Assembly (NCBI GenBank): GCA_963575745.1
Contig: CAUYUJ010017775.1
Location: 179,312-207,157, forward strand
Source of the DNA: Prorocentrum cordatum
Lineage: Eukaryota > Sar > Dinophyceae > Prorocentrales > Prorocentraceae
Direction: 5' to 3'
DNA: 27,846 nt
A model generated the notes under the pieces. The model saw only the letters and a list, made by a program, of their open reading frames with translations, had not been told where the DNA came from and did no database searches. This document shows, piece after piece, positions 18,265 to 26,741 of this stretch (its first letter is position 1; each line of letters opens with the position of its first letter). Both the position numbers and the translations under genes were made by a program.

Positions 18265-19730
18265 TGGCCTCTTGGGGGCCTCTTAGGGGCCTCTTGGGGG
18301 CTCAAAGCAACCTCTTGGAGCCTCTTGGGGGGCTCGGGGGGCTTCTTGGGGCCTCCTGGGCGCCTCTTGGGGCCGAGGGCTCGACATGTCCGTTCGGGTT
18401 CCACGTCTAGCCCCCTCTTGGGGCCGTCCTGGGGATATCTTGGGCCGTCTTGGAGGCCTCTTGGGCCGTCTTGGGGCCCTCTTGGGCCCTCTTGGGGCTC
18501 TCTTGGGGGCCTCTTGGGCCGTCTTGAGGCGATCTGTGGGGCCTCTTGGGCCGTCCTTGAGTGCCGGGAAGCCGAACAGCTGAGAACGGCAAAATCTTTC
18601 AAACACCGAAGGGAAACCAATGGTTTTTGCCTCCTGGAGCCCTCTTGAGACGCTTCTTCGAGGCCTCTATGGGCGTCTTGTGAGGCTCTTGGGAGGGCTC
18701 GAAATGTCCGTTCGGGTTCCCCATCTGGCCCCCTCTTGGGGCCGTCCTGGGGATACCTTGGGCCGTCTTGGAGGCCTCTTGGGCCGTCTTGGGGCCCTCT
18801 TGGGCCCTCTTGTGGCTCTCTTGGAGGCCTCTTGGGCCGTCTTGGGGCGATCTGTGGGGCCTCTTGGGCCGTCTTGGAGCGTCGGGAAGCCGAACAGATG
18901 AGAACGCCAAAATTCTTCAAACACCGAAGGGAAATCGATGGTATTTGCCTCCTGGAGCCCTCGTGAGACGCTTCTTCGAGGCCTCTTTGGGTGTCTCGGG
19001 AGCCTCTTGGGACCGAGGGCTCGAAATGTCCGTTCGGGTTCCCCGTCTGGCCCCCTCTTGGGGCCGTCCTGGGGATATCTTGGGCCGTCTTAGAGGCCTC
19101 TTGGGCCGTCTTGGGCCCTCTTGGGGCTCTCTTGGAGGCCTCTTGGGCCGTCTTGGGGTGATCTGTGGGGCCTCTTGGGCCGTCCTCGAGCGCCGGGAAG
19201 CCGAACAGCTGAGAACGGCAAGATCTTTCAAACACCGAAGGGAAATCGATGGCTTTTGCCTCCTGGAGCCCTCTTGAGACGCTTCTTCGAGGCCTCTTTG
19301 GGTGTCTCGGGAGCCTCTTGGGGCCGAGGGCTCGAAATGTCCGTTCGGGTTCCCCGTCTGGCCCACTCTTGGGGCCGACCTGAGGATATCTTGGGTCGTC
19401 TCGGCGGCCTCTTGGGCCGTCTTGGGGCCCTCTTGAGCCCTCTGGGGGCTCTTTTGGAGGCCTCTTGGGCCGTCTTGAGGCGATATTTGTGGCCTGCTGG
19501 ACCGTCTTGGAGCGTCGGGAAGCCGAACAGATGAGAACGCCAAAATTCTTCAAACACCGAAGGGAAATCGATGGTATTTGCCTCCTGGAGCCCCTTCTTC
19601 GAGGCTTCTTTGGGCGTCTTGGAAGCGTCTGCGGCCGTCTGGAGGCTATCTGGGGCGTCTTGGACCGATCGGTCGGCGACTCGGAGCCCTCTTGGAACGT
19701 CTTGGGGACTCTTGGGGCTCTCTAGGAGCG
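18265..19730 (-). repeat. 316-bp satellite, about 4.5 copies, of CTTGGGGC subrepeats
   Basis: The landmark ATGTCCGTTCGGGTTCC recurs near 18387, 18703, 19026 and 19337, giving higher-order units of 312-322 bp. Each holds about ten CCTCTTGGGCCGTCTTGGGG-type subrepeats and a conserved non-repetitive block (GGAAGCCGAACAG, TTCAAACACCGAAGGGAAA, TTGCCTCCTGGAGCC). The minus strand stays open for 450 codons (18201-19553) with Pro/Arg/Lys/Gln-rich repeats of about 106 residues (KTAQEASKRAPRGPK). Units drift by indels yet keep one frame open. I rate it as a satellite whose frame is open through composition, with a transcribed low-complexity protein as the alternative. Confidence 0.85.
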
Positions 19731-20516
19731 GGGGGCGCCTGAAGGCCGCGCCCAGAAGGACAACCCATCTCTGAGTAGGACCGGCCAGGGTACTTTTCGC
19801 CCAGGGACCCCCAGGGGCCGTCCCGCGCGCGCGAACTAGAAATAATGTTCACCAGTAGCCAGAGATCTTAGCACGCCTCTGGCCCATTGGACCAGCGACA
19901 TGTTTTTTGACAGGGATGGTGGGGGGGTGGCCCTCATGTGGTCTTCATGGTTCCTGGTTGGCTGCCCGTCGCCGGGGGAAGGGGGTGGTTATGAATAGGG
20001 AACAGTGATACACCCTTCCCCGAAGGGGAAGAAGGGGGTTGGACGATGAGCCTCCCTAGACCACCTACGCCCAGATGGCCGGTGGGCTTCCCCACTCACC
20101 CCCGACGGTGCAGGACCTGTACCTCAGCCTTGGTTCTGCGGGTCGAGCGTCTGCCGCCGCATGGCCGCCGGATCGCACGTCTTCCCGCCCCCCCCTCCCC
20201 GTTTCCTTCTCTCTCGGCGTCGTGGTGACCATTGTGGTCGCCCTCCGAGAACTGCCGGGAGAAGTACATGCATCGGGTCGGTCAGAAGGGCGGGGGGATA
20301 GGGAACGCGGTGGGGGTGCGAGCTCTGCTGCAGGCAGCCGGTTTCGGCCCCGCCGCCAGGCGCTTCCCTCGCTGCACTGGCGATGGGAGGCGCCAGGAGG
20401 CGCCGGCAAAGTCAGCCACGCGAGTCGGTTCGCTGACCTGCCCAGAGCTATGTCCCATGTTCGTCCGACGCGAGTGCAGGCTGTGCAACGCTGCTGGGGC
20501 GATGGACTTGTCTCAG
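19731..20516. other. unassigned sequence upstream of the HYDIN-like exons
   Basis: Contains a small hairpin CCTTCCCCGAAGGGGAAG near 20011-20030. A possible acceptor GGTGCAG|GACCTG at 20113 is followed by DLYLSLGSAG. This could be an upstream exon of the HYDIN-like gene, but frame and end are not fixed. No other feature. Confidence 0.4.
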
Positions 20517-20592
20517 GAGGAGGAGGAGGAGGGAGGGAGGAGGAGGAGGAGGAGGAGGAGGAGGAGGAGGAGGAGAAGAATTGGAGGAGGAA
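20517..20592 (+). repeat. (GAG/AGG)n purine tract
   Basis: About 75 bp of AGG triplets just before the acceptor of the next exon, which is unusual because a pyrimidine tract is expected there. Confidence 0.85.
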
Positions 20593-20613
20593 GAGATAAG
20601 AGTCGAGCCTCAG

Positions 20614-20682
20614 GTACGTCGGGCTGGAGGCGCAGGACACGGTGTCCATCCGCAACGACTCGGACGTGCCCGTGGACTTCAG
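20614..20682 (+). CDS. exon of a HYDIN-like axonemal protein (ASH/MSP-type domain)
   Basis: 69-nt exon after GAGCCTCAG|G. It encodes YVGLEAQDTVSIRNDSDVPV followed by DF and two bases. The pattern V-x-I-x-N-x-S-D-V-P-V-x-F is the hallmark strand pair of ASPM-SPD2-Hydin/MSP-type immunoglobulin-like domains. It is closest, as I know the family, to HYDIN, a central-pair protein of motile cilia and flagella. A stop 17 bp upstream in this frame (TAA at 20596-20598) forces the exon to start after it. The end is placed at TTCAG|GCGGCACC, a GC donor. Joining to 21270 restores F-R-W, the Trp that commonly follows in this family. A different ASH protein (CFAP65, DLEC1 type) is possible. Confidence 0.6.
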
Positions 20683-21269
20683 GCGGCACCTCTCGACGCT
20701 GGTGCTGAAACTGCTCGTGCTCTCTCGCGGGCGTCCTCTCGATGATGTGTGTGTGTGTGTGTATTTTGGAATCAGAAAACGGCCTAAACACAAACTTTTG
20801 ACGGTCCGCGTGGCTTTCTTGGCCCGGCGCTCTGGGCACCCTTGGCGGCGCCTCCAGCTTCTTGCTTATGGCGTGTCGCTCCGCCGGTTCTGGCCCATCG
20901 CGCTTCGCGCGGGAGCGGCACGCTGCCCCCCTCGCGGTCCCGAGGCGCTGGTGCCCCCCGAGCCTCCCTCCGCGCCTCACGCCCGGCGGAGGGCAGCGCC
21001 GCGCTGCCCGCGCGGAGGGCACCGCGTGTCGCCGGGGCCGCCGCTGCGAGGCACGCTCTGCGAAAGCCCCCGGCCGCAGCTCACCGCCCACCAAGCCACC
21101 CCCAACCCAACCAGAAGGCCCCGATTCGCCCTCCATTTCCACCTGGGGGGTGGGGGTCGGGGAATATCGAAAAAAACATATGAAGTCCGTCCCCCCCCCA
21201 AACCGCAATTCGGGCGAATTTCGGGTCTCCGTGTTGGGTTCGGGTGGTCTGGTAGGTAGTCAGCAGCAG
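20683..21269 (+). other. GC-AG intron of the HYDIN-like gene
   Basis: Starts GCGGCACCT and ends GTCAGCAGCAG before GTGGCACCT. The 11-mer AGGYGGCACCT therefore occurs at both ends with one difference. Contains a short (TG)n at 20745-20760, a GC-rich middle and an A/T-richer stretch with GAATTTCGGG-like motifs near the 3' end. Confidence 0.55.
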
Positions 21270-21342
21270 GTGGCACCTGCTGCCCTCCAAGCTGGAGGAG
21301 CACGAGCACCGGCGGGCGCTGCAGCGCCACCTGCGGGGCGAG
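21270..21342 (+). CDS. next exon of the HYDIN-like protein (charged helix)
   Basis: Reads W-H-L-L-P-S-K-L-E-E-H-E-H-R-R-A-L-Q-R-H-L-R-G-E after the split Arg codon. In HYDIN proteins the ASH strand ending F-x-W is typically followed by a glutamate/arginine-rich helical insert, which this resembles. The end is assigned at GGCGAG|GAGCTT (GA donor, phase 0). The acceptor at 25442 begins with the same AG|GAG and is also phase 0. If there is no splice here, translation would run into poly-Thr from the ACG tract. Confidence 0.55.
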
Positions 21343-21348
21343 GAGCTT

Positions 21349-21519
<171 letters not shown>

Positions 21520-21647
21520 TTTCCCCGCGGAGGGGCGCCGCGGATCGCCTGGGAGCGCCTCCGCGGCGCATCCTGCCTCTCTGGGATTGCTCTCGGCCGT
21601 CCGAGAGCAGCAGGGCCCTCCTCGGAGGGGTCCGGGTAGAGGGGGCC

Positions 21648-21910
21648 TCCTCCTCCTCCTCCTCCTCCTCCTCCTCCTCTTCCTCTTCCTCTTCCTCTTC
21701 CTCCTCCTCTCTTTCCTCCTCCCTCTCCTCCTCCTCCTCCTCCTCCTCCTCCTCCTCCTTTTCCTCTTCCTCTTCCTCTTCCTCTTCCTCCTCCTTTCTT
21801 TCCTCCTCCCTCTTCTCCTCCTCTCTCCTCCTCCTCCTCCTCCTCCTCCTCCTCCTCCTCCTCCTCCTCCTCCTCCTCCTCCTCCTCCTCCCCCTCCTCC
21901 CCCTCCTCGC
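21648..21910. repeat. CTC/CTT pyrimidine microsatellite
   Basis: (CTC)n with two internal (TTCCTC)n blocks, each followed by CTCCT(T/C)TCTTTCCTCCTCC. The tract is therefore itself a duplicated unit of about 100 bp. Confidence 0.9.
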
Positions 21911-22184
21911 CCCTCTTCGGAGGGGTCTCCGTCTTGCTGGCATCATTCCAATGCGCAGCCGTTTTTGGCACCCCGTCCGAGAAGACGCCGCCGCCGTCGC
22001 TGCCCGGGGGGCGATCCCCCCCGGCGGCCCGTCCTAGCGGCGGCGCCGACGATCTCCGTCGTCGCTGTCCTCTCTGTCAGACGACTCATCTCATCCCCGT
22101 CGTGCTCCGAGCCGGAGTCGGAGGAGCAGCGCGGCGGAGGAGGGAAAAGGTGGCGATACCGCTACGCCCAGACCCCCTGGGGTC
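21911..22184. other. unassigned intronic sequence
   Basis: No gene or repeat recognised between the pyrimidine tract and the first dispersed repeat. Overlapping Arg/Ser-rich frames only. Confidence 0.35.
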
Positions 22185-22310
22185 ATGAAAAAATCACGAC
22201 GGGAGGTTTTTGATAGTCTTCGGGATTCTGGGGGCCCTCCACGGGCCTCGGGACTGTCAACAAAGCGACTCGGGATGTGCAGCTGTTCCCGGGGAATGGG
22301 TCGAGACCTC
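22185..22310 (+). repeat. dispersed direct repeat, copy 1
   Basis: TCATGAAAAAATCACGACGG ... TCTTCGGGATTCTGGGGGCC ... GTCAACAAAGCGACTCGGGA ... TTCCCGGGGAATGGGTCGAG aligns in order with copy 2 at 22616-22740, at moderate identity (estimated 65-75% by eye). Confidence 0.6.
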
Positions 22311-22321
22311 TGGGGGTCGAC

Positions 22322-22530
22322 GATGCTCGAGGCCTCCCAGACGGGGTCCGAGTCGATGGGGTCGGAGGATCGCGCCGCGTCGCCGATGCATCGGCGATGC
22401 GGCTCGATGTGGAGCCCGGTTTTCTCCACGCCGACGTCGCCGGGGCATCGCCCACACCGCCGATGCACTGCCGATGCGGCGCAATCCTCCGGCCCCATCC
22501 ACTCGGACCCCACTTGGGGAGGCCTCTAGA
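22322..22530. mobile_element. foldback element 3, copy 1 (about 205 bp)
   Basis: The left arm CGAGGCCTCCCAGACGGGGT, CCGAGTCGATGGGGTCGGAG and GATCGCGCCGCGTCGCCGAT is mirrored by ATCCTCCGGCCCCATCCACT, CGGACCCCACTTGGGGAGGC and CTCTAG. The centre GTGGAG...CTCCAC lies near 22419. A second, more diverged copy is at 23225-23412. Confidence 0.75.
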
Positions 22531-22615
22531 TATCCGATCGATGCGAGTCGATATCGATTCTGGCCGGTCCGATCCGAGGCGGTCCCGACGTCTTGACGTC
22601 CTCTCGGTGTGCACG

Positions 22616-22740
22616 GGGAAAAGTCATGGCGGCTGTTTCTTTGCGAAACTTCGGCCTCCGAGGGCCCTCGCCGAGCCCCAGGCCCGACAACAAGAGCGAC
22701 CCAGGATGAGGAGCCGGTTCTGGGGAAGGGGTCCAGACTC
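22616..22740 (+). repeat. dispersed direct repeat, copy 2
   Basis: GGAAAAGTCATGGCGGCTGT ... ACTTCGGCCTCCGAGGGCCC ... CGACAACAAGAGCGACCCAG ... TTCTGGGGAAGGGGTCCAGA, homologous to 22185-22310 in the same orientation about 430 bp away. Each copy sits just before a foldback element. Confidence 0.6.
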
Positions 22741-22750
22741 GGGCGAAGAG

Positions 22751-22893
22751 AACTATGCACATGCACCGATCCTGGCAAGGCCCATCCTTGACCCAGGATC
22801 GGTGCATATGCCTTCCTGGCCAAGGTAGGAGGGCGTATGCACCGCTCCTGGGCTCAGGATGGGCCTGGCCAGAATCGGTGCATGTGCATAGTT
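22751..22893. mobile_element. 143-bp foldback element 4 with nested hairpins
   Basis: The left arm AACTATGCACATGCACCGAT and CCTGGCAAGGCCCATCCT is mirrored by AGGATGGGCCTGGCCAGAAT and CGGTGCATGTGCATAGTT, centred near 22822. Each arm also contains its own inverted repeat (TGCACCGATCCTGG with CCAGGATCGGTGCA on the left), so the strand could fold either as one long hairpin or as a cloverleaf-like structure. Followed by CTTTTTCCTCTACAG, a good 3' splice site. Confidence 0.85.
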
Positions 22894-22913
22894 CTTTTTC
22901 CTCTACAGACCTC

Positions 22914-23224
22914 CGGGAAGCCACGTTGTGACAAGCATCACGACGTCGAATGTCTGGGCATTCCGACGATCCGATGCGGCGGCCCTGACGCTTGCATGGG
23001 CGCTGTTGCGCATCCCGTCGCGCCCGATCCGATTGGATTTCGAGCCTCCGTGCCGATGCGGCCCGATCCGACGCACATTTCGACCCGATCTGGCTTGCCG
23101 ATTCGATGCAGACTGATCCTGCCGAGAGTGGAGCGTGTGGCCAGCAGGTGGTCCAGGGTCTGGGGGGGCCTCCACCCCCCTTTTTGCCTCCTTCCCCTCC
23201 TTTCCCCTCTTTCCCCTCCTATCT
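22914..23224. other. unassigned sequence with strong acceptor signals
   Basis: Lies between two acceptor-like sites: CTTTTTCCTCTACAG at about 22908 and the long pyrimidine tract ending CTATCTGTGCAG at about 23229. GATCCGA-rich. The frames are open but show no domain, so no exon is called. Confidence 0.35.
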
Positions 23225-23412
23225 GTGCAGGTCTCCCACATAGGGCAAGAGCAGATGTGGTCGAGGAACGCGTCGCATCGCCGAGGCATCGTCGATACGG
23301 CGAGGTCTGAAGCCCGATGCTCTTTATCCCGAGGTCGCAGATGTATCGCCGATGCATCGGCGATGCGGGGCGATCCTCCGACCCCAAGTGCCCGGGCCCC
23401 ATTCAGGAAGTC
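23225..23412. mobile_element. foldback element 3, copy 2 (diverged)
   Basis: CGCATCGCCGAGGCATCGTC on the left is mirrored by CGATGCATCGGCGATGCGGG on the right. GCGATCCTCCGACCCCAAGT matches the arm of copy 1 (ATCCTCCGGCCCC). The arms are more eroded than in copy 1. Confidence 0.55.
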
Positions 23413-23872
23413 TCCATCGTGTGCGAAGGGAGGGCAATCCAGTAGCACTCCCCTCCTCCAGAGCACCGGCCTTGCGCGCATGAGCCAAGCCTGCCCGCAG
23501 AGTGCTGGAGACGCGATGCACTACTGCTTGGCCAAAGCGAGCGGCCCGGCCAAAACTTCGCTTTCCCGTCGGCACCTGCGTATCCCATGAATCAGATGAT
23601 GCGTTCAGACTGGTCAGAGGGGCTGGGCAGCGGGTGGTATGTTTGCCAGGGCTGTCAGGCGGATTTTTCGTGAGGGGGCTCTTTCCTGCAAGGCAGATGC
23701 TCCTGTGGGCGGCTTTGGTGGTCTGTGGGAGCTCCGGTGGCCAGTGCCCTCTCTGGGTCGCGCCCGGCAGCTGGCAGACGTGCTGCCCGCGAGACGACCG
23801 ACTCCAGATAGGCCGTCACCGGGGGCCAAGCGCCTCCCCTCTCCATTTCTGATGGAGTGAGGCGGGCAATTC
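23413..23872. other. unassigned spacer
   Basis: No repeat, domain or splice structure recognised. A short frame reading GGLWELRWPVPSLGRARQLA has no recognisable family. Confidence 0.35.
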
Positions 23873-23877
23873 GGGGG

Positions 23878-24082
23878 CAACGATAGGGGGGGATAGGCAT
23901 AGAGGGGGGGGGATGCATCGACCCACCATCGCCCACTGATCGCCGATGGGGGACCGATAGCTCCAACCTGCCCAGGAAGGTGCGGATGCACTATCGGAGG
24001 CCTATCGCCGATCTATCGGCGATGTTTCACCGATTCCAGGTTTATGCATCCCCCCCTATGCCCGTCCCCTCCTATCGTTGCA
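23878..24082. mobile_element. 205-bp MITE, best copy of the ATCGCC foldback family
   Basis: Terminal inverted repeats of about 38 bp. The left end is CAACGATAGGGGGGGATAGG followed by CATAGAGGGGGGGGGATGCAT. The right end, in reverse complement, is CAACGATAGGAGGGGACGGG followed by CATAGGGGGGGATGCAT. The interior has CATCGCCCACTGATCGCCGA and CGATCTATCGGCGATG. No coding capacity. Two degenerate relatives lie at 12090-12215 and 14552-14740. Confidence 0.85.
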
Positions 24083-24481
24083 CCTCAGCAATGGCGATCG
24101 CCTTCCGGGGGGAACGCGGCAAAAAAACCACCGCTCAGCCGTCGGAGTGACCGAAGCAGCGTGTGCCGTGGGCGAAGAACACGGCCGCAGCCGCGGCTGC
24201 GCGGGCCGGAGCCGCGACGCCGAGGATGCGCGGCGTTCTCCGCGGATGCCCCGCGCGGAACGGTTATGTGCGACCGCGCCTGCGCGGGATCGCGCCCTGG
24301 AGTCCAGGCCGCGAGGGCGTGGATGCGGATACGTTTTTCTGTGATTTGTTCGCTTCGGGTCGCAGCTGGGACCCTCTGGCCGCCTCCAGACTCAGAGCTC
24401 CTTGTGGTAGCACGATGGCCGCGATTGCGATGCGCCTCGCTTCTTGTCTGACCTTGCCCGCCCCCTGCTCCTCCACCGCTC
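24083..24481. other. unassigned spacer
   Basis: Arg/Ala-rich overlapping frames, a GC-rich stretch with CCGCAGCCGCGGCTGCG (short palindrome near 24184-24202), and no gene recognised. Confidence 0.35.
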
Positions 24482-24660
24482 AGGGCACACGCCCCATGCC
24501 CACATGGGGGACCGAGGGGGCTCTGGGTGCGTGTTGTCGGACGGGGGGTCCCCCCGCTCGAGCGGGAGCCCCCCACCCCCTGGGGTCCAACAATCCGCAC
24601 GCATGCCCACAGGCAGTCTTCCCTCCGACCCCCCAATGGGTATGTATGGGTGTGAGGGTG
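24482..24660. mobile_element. foldback element 5, copy 1
   Basis: GGGTGCGTGTTGTCGGACGG, GGGTCCCCCCGCTCGAGCGG, GAGCC and GGTCCAACAATCCGCACGCA form an imperfect palindrome around the CCGCTCGAGCGG centre. The outer parts pair as CCCACATGGGGGACC with CCCCCAATGGGTATG. Homologous to 26742-26925. Confidence 0.75.
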
Positions 24661-24890
24661 TGTGTTCTTCTCGGCGTCACCCCAACGTACTAATACTGTG
24701 TGTGTCTGTGTGTCGCCCCCCTGGGGCGACGCGCGCACCGAGAAATCTTGTGGTATATGCGCCGTGGTGGGCGCTTTCTGGCCACGCCGCTCGGGAAACG
24801 GTATACTTCAAGATGGGTGTGCTGGATCTTCGGGTCGGACTCACGCCTCCGAGGAGGACATATAGTACTAGTATGTCCTTGTGCGTCCCG
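24661..24890 (+). repeat. 240-bp dispersed repeat, copy 1
   Basis: GGCGTCACCCCAACG, GACGCGCGCACCGAGAAATC, GGGCGCTTTCTGGCCACGCC, GCTCGGGAAACGGTATACTT and GAGGAGGACATATAGTACTA align in order with 27180-27440. The frame starting at 24662 reads EKSCGICAVVGAFWPRRSGN, and the corresponding frame is also open in copy 2. Ends with the near-palindrome GGACATATAGTACTAGTATG plus TCC. Confidence 0.75.
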
Positions 24891-25088
24891 TCCCATGTCT
24901 CATGGCGCCAACATCGCAGACCGGATTTCGTTCGGAAAACAATTGGATGGGCTCGGGTTGTCCCAGAGAATTTCGTTCCGGATTTCGAAGTGAATTTCGT
25001 GCGAATTCGTTTGGGACCAGGAATTAAAACTACAAACCATCCACGCGAAGTTCATTTCGTTGTTCGCTCGCCGTTTCGTGGGTCTGCA
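24891..25088. other. unassigned, with repeated ATTTCGT motifs
   Basis: GATTTCGTTCGG, AATTTCGTTCCGGATTTCGA, GAATTTCGTGCGAATTCGTT and TTCATTTCGTTGTTCG recur over about 150 bp. No gene recognised. Confidence 0.4.
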
Positions 25089-25247
25089 TGGGCAGAAATC
25101 GACGCGCAGAAATCCGCTGCGGCGCGCCTGCAAGGTCTGTGCCGTGGCGTGCTCGTTCGTCGCAGGAATCCGACGAGATGCTCCGTGGGCAGCAATTGGC
25201 GCGCAGAAAATCCGCTGCAGCACGCCTGCAAGGTCGGTGCCGTGGCG
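25089..25247 (+). repeat. 61-bp unit duplicated at 97-bp spacing
   Basis: TGGGCAGAAATCGACGCGCA, GAAATCCGCTGCGGCGCGCC and TGCAAGGTCTGTGCCGTGGC (25089-25149) recur with few changes at 25186-25247. The spacer between them contains a second copy of the start of the downstream exon (25155-25183). Confidence 0.85.
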
Positions 25248-25441
25248 GGTTTTCGGGGGTGGATCGACCTCCTACCCTGACACGTCGATGAGCGAATTCG
25301 CCGTTTTCGGTGCGCGAGAGGGCGTCGCGGCCGTCATTCTTGCGGGTCCAGGTCCGTCGGTTTCGGTCCTGGACCGTTTTCGCTACAGGGAGGCTTACTG
25401 AAAGGGAGGTCTGTCCACCGCCGATGTTATCTTCGCCGCAG

Positions 25442-25630
25442 GAGTCCGACGAGATGCTCTACCTCTCCCAGCAGCAGGGCGAGGACTCCTCCGACGAGGG
25501 CCAGTCCGACGAGGACGGCGAGCGGGTGCAGGCGCGGCCCGGCCTCCTCTCGTCGCGGCGGGCGCGCGCCGTGCCGACGCGGCCCCCTCAGCGCGGAGGC
25601 CCCCCATGGTGGAGGGCCGCCAGTCTCGAA
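25442..25630 (+). CDS. probable exon, acidic linker of the HYDIN-like protein
   Basis: After TTCGCCGCAG|GAGTCC the frame reads ESDEMLYLSQQQGEDSSDEG, QSDEDGERVQARPGLLSSRR and onward. It is a hydrophilic, Ser/Asp/Glu-rich segment followed by an Arg-rich one. Phase 0 fits the end of the exon at 21342, and both boundaries share AGGAG. The 3' end is not fixed. Coding could stop anywhere before or inside the TIR element that begins at 25629, where the frame stays open to a TAG at 25667. Assignment to the HYDIN-like gene rests on phase, strand and order only. Confidence 0.45.
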
Positions 25631-25786
25631 TCGGGCATGTCCCTCCAGAGGAGGAGTGTCCAAACGTAGTGCACAAATAGTAGGGGGGCGATGTTTTCGG
25701 AGTGTTTCTGACTACCTTTTGAGTGCCCTTTTTGACTTTTTTTCATTTTGCTTCCCAAATCCGCCTGCAGGAGGACATGCCCGATT
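25629..25786. mobile_element. 158-bp member of the TCGGGC-TIR family
   Basis: The left end AATCGGGCATGTCCCTCCAG plus AGGAGGA and the right end, in reverse complement, AATCGGGCATGTCCTCCTGC plus AGGCGGAT match the termini of the 821-bp element at 15022. It is too short to code. The right end carries a pyrimidine-rich stretch followed by CTGCAG|G, which resembles a 3' splice site. Confidence 0.7.
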
Positions 25787-25969
25787 TTTGACGCCAGTCC
25801 CCGAGATCCTGGCGCCGCATCTTTTCGCAGCGGGCGATTTCTGCAGTGCTTCGGGTTCCGGGACCCTCGCGAGTCGATGCGGCGGGGAAGATGCCGCAGA
25901 GAGGTTGTGTCCAGGGCTTCAGTCGTTCTTTTAGGATGTTTTTTTTGTTTGTGATGGCGGATCTCAGGG

Positions 25970-26488
25970 GTGGCCCGGGATCGGCCGACGTGGAACGATC
26001 TGGCGGTCGAAAAACCGCCGATCGTTCAAGGCAGGACGATCCACGCGGTGTCAGAAACCCACGCGCACGTCGTGGCGACACGAGCCCACCGTGCGGGCCG
26101 ATCTGGTATCACGACACCCGAAACCGCCACCGAGGCCCTGCGATCGAACGCCCAGGAGAGCTCCAGCGCGATTATGTGCGGCCCCTGGCAGTGCGCGAAC
26201 GAGCAAGGCTGCCAGCCTGTCAGGGCCGCATACGATCCAATTGGAGTCGATTCGATCAGCCTGCTGGGGCCGCGATTCCGATTCGATCTTTTTCGATACG
26301 ACGGCGTTGTCCAACGTCGGATCTCAGGGAAGATCGAGGTCGGTTCTGGGAGGGTACCCTCTCGTGTTCTTCGTGTGTCTTGGATGTTCTCGTGCATCCT
26401 GGGGAGGGTACCCTTGGATGTTGTGTTTGTTTTTGGCCGACGGAGGGTCTCGTGTTCTTGAAACATGTTCTTCTGGCCTAGGTTTACG
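25970..26488 (+). other. unassigned region with a long open frame and a hairpin
   Basis: A plus-strand frame is open from about 25970 to 26461 (163 codons, for example EALRSNAQESSSAIMCGPWQ), but it has no recognised domain or splice support. GAACGATCTGGCGGT...ACCGCCGATCGTTC forms a stem at 25993-26027. CGGATCTCAGGG occurs at both about 25957 and 26319. GGAGGGTACCCT occurs at about 26350 and 26402. Confidence 0.35.
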
Positions 26489-26555
26489 TCGGGCCCGTCC
26501 CTCTGCAGGAGGAATATTCAAATATAGTCAAAAGTCGTATAGGGAGTTTTTTTTT

Positions 26556-26616
<61 letters not shown>

Positions 26617-26736
26617 TGTTGTTGTTTTTTTGTGTTCTATACATAGGTATATGTATATATATATATAACATGTTTGAACTTGTTCTGGCAAACTTCTGTT
26701 GTTCCTACCAAATCCGCCTGTAGGGGGACATGCCCG
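26489..26736. mobile_element. 248-bp member of the TCGGGC-TIR family with poly-T core
   Basis: The left end TCGGGCCCGTCCCTCTGCAG plus GAGGAAT and the right end, in reverse complement, ACGGGCATGTCCCCCTACAG plus GCGGATTT. The interior carries a T run of about 59 bases (26557-26615), then (TA)n-like sequence at 26650-26668. Confidence 0.65.
26557..26615 (+). repeat. poly-T homopolymer
   Basis: About 59 consecutive T, preceded by a shorter interrupted T run from 26547. It lies inside the TIR element. Its exact length may be unreliable. Confidence 0.9.
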
Positions 26737-26741
26737 TAGTG

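Noticed and set aside
23222-23412. Exon after the strong acceptor CTATCTGTGCAG|G
   Set aside because: The downstream sequence is the second copy of foldback family 3, and no frame continues sensibly from the HYDIN-like exons. The acceptor may be fortuitous.
25970-26461. 163-codon open frame as a gene
   Set aside because: No recognised domain. It contains a hairpin and duplicated short motifs, and a minus-strand frame of similar length overlaps it. Left as unassigned.
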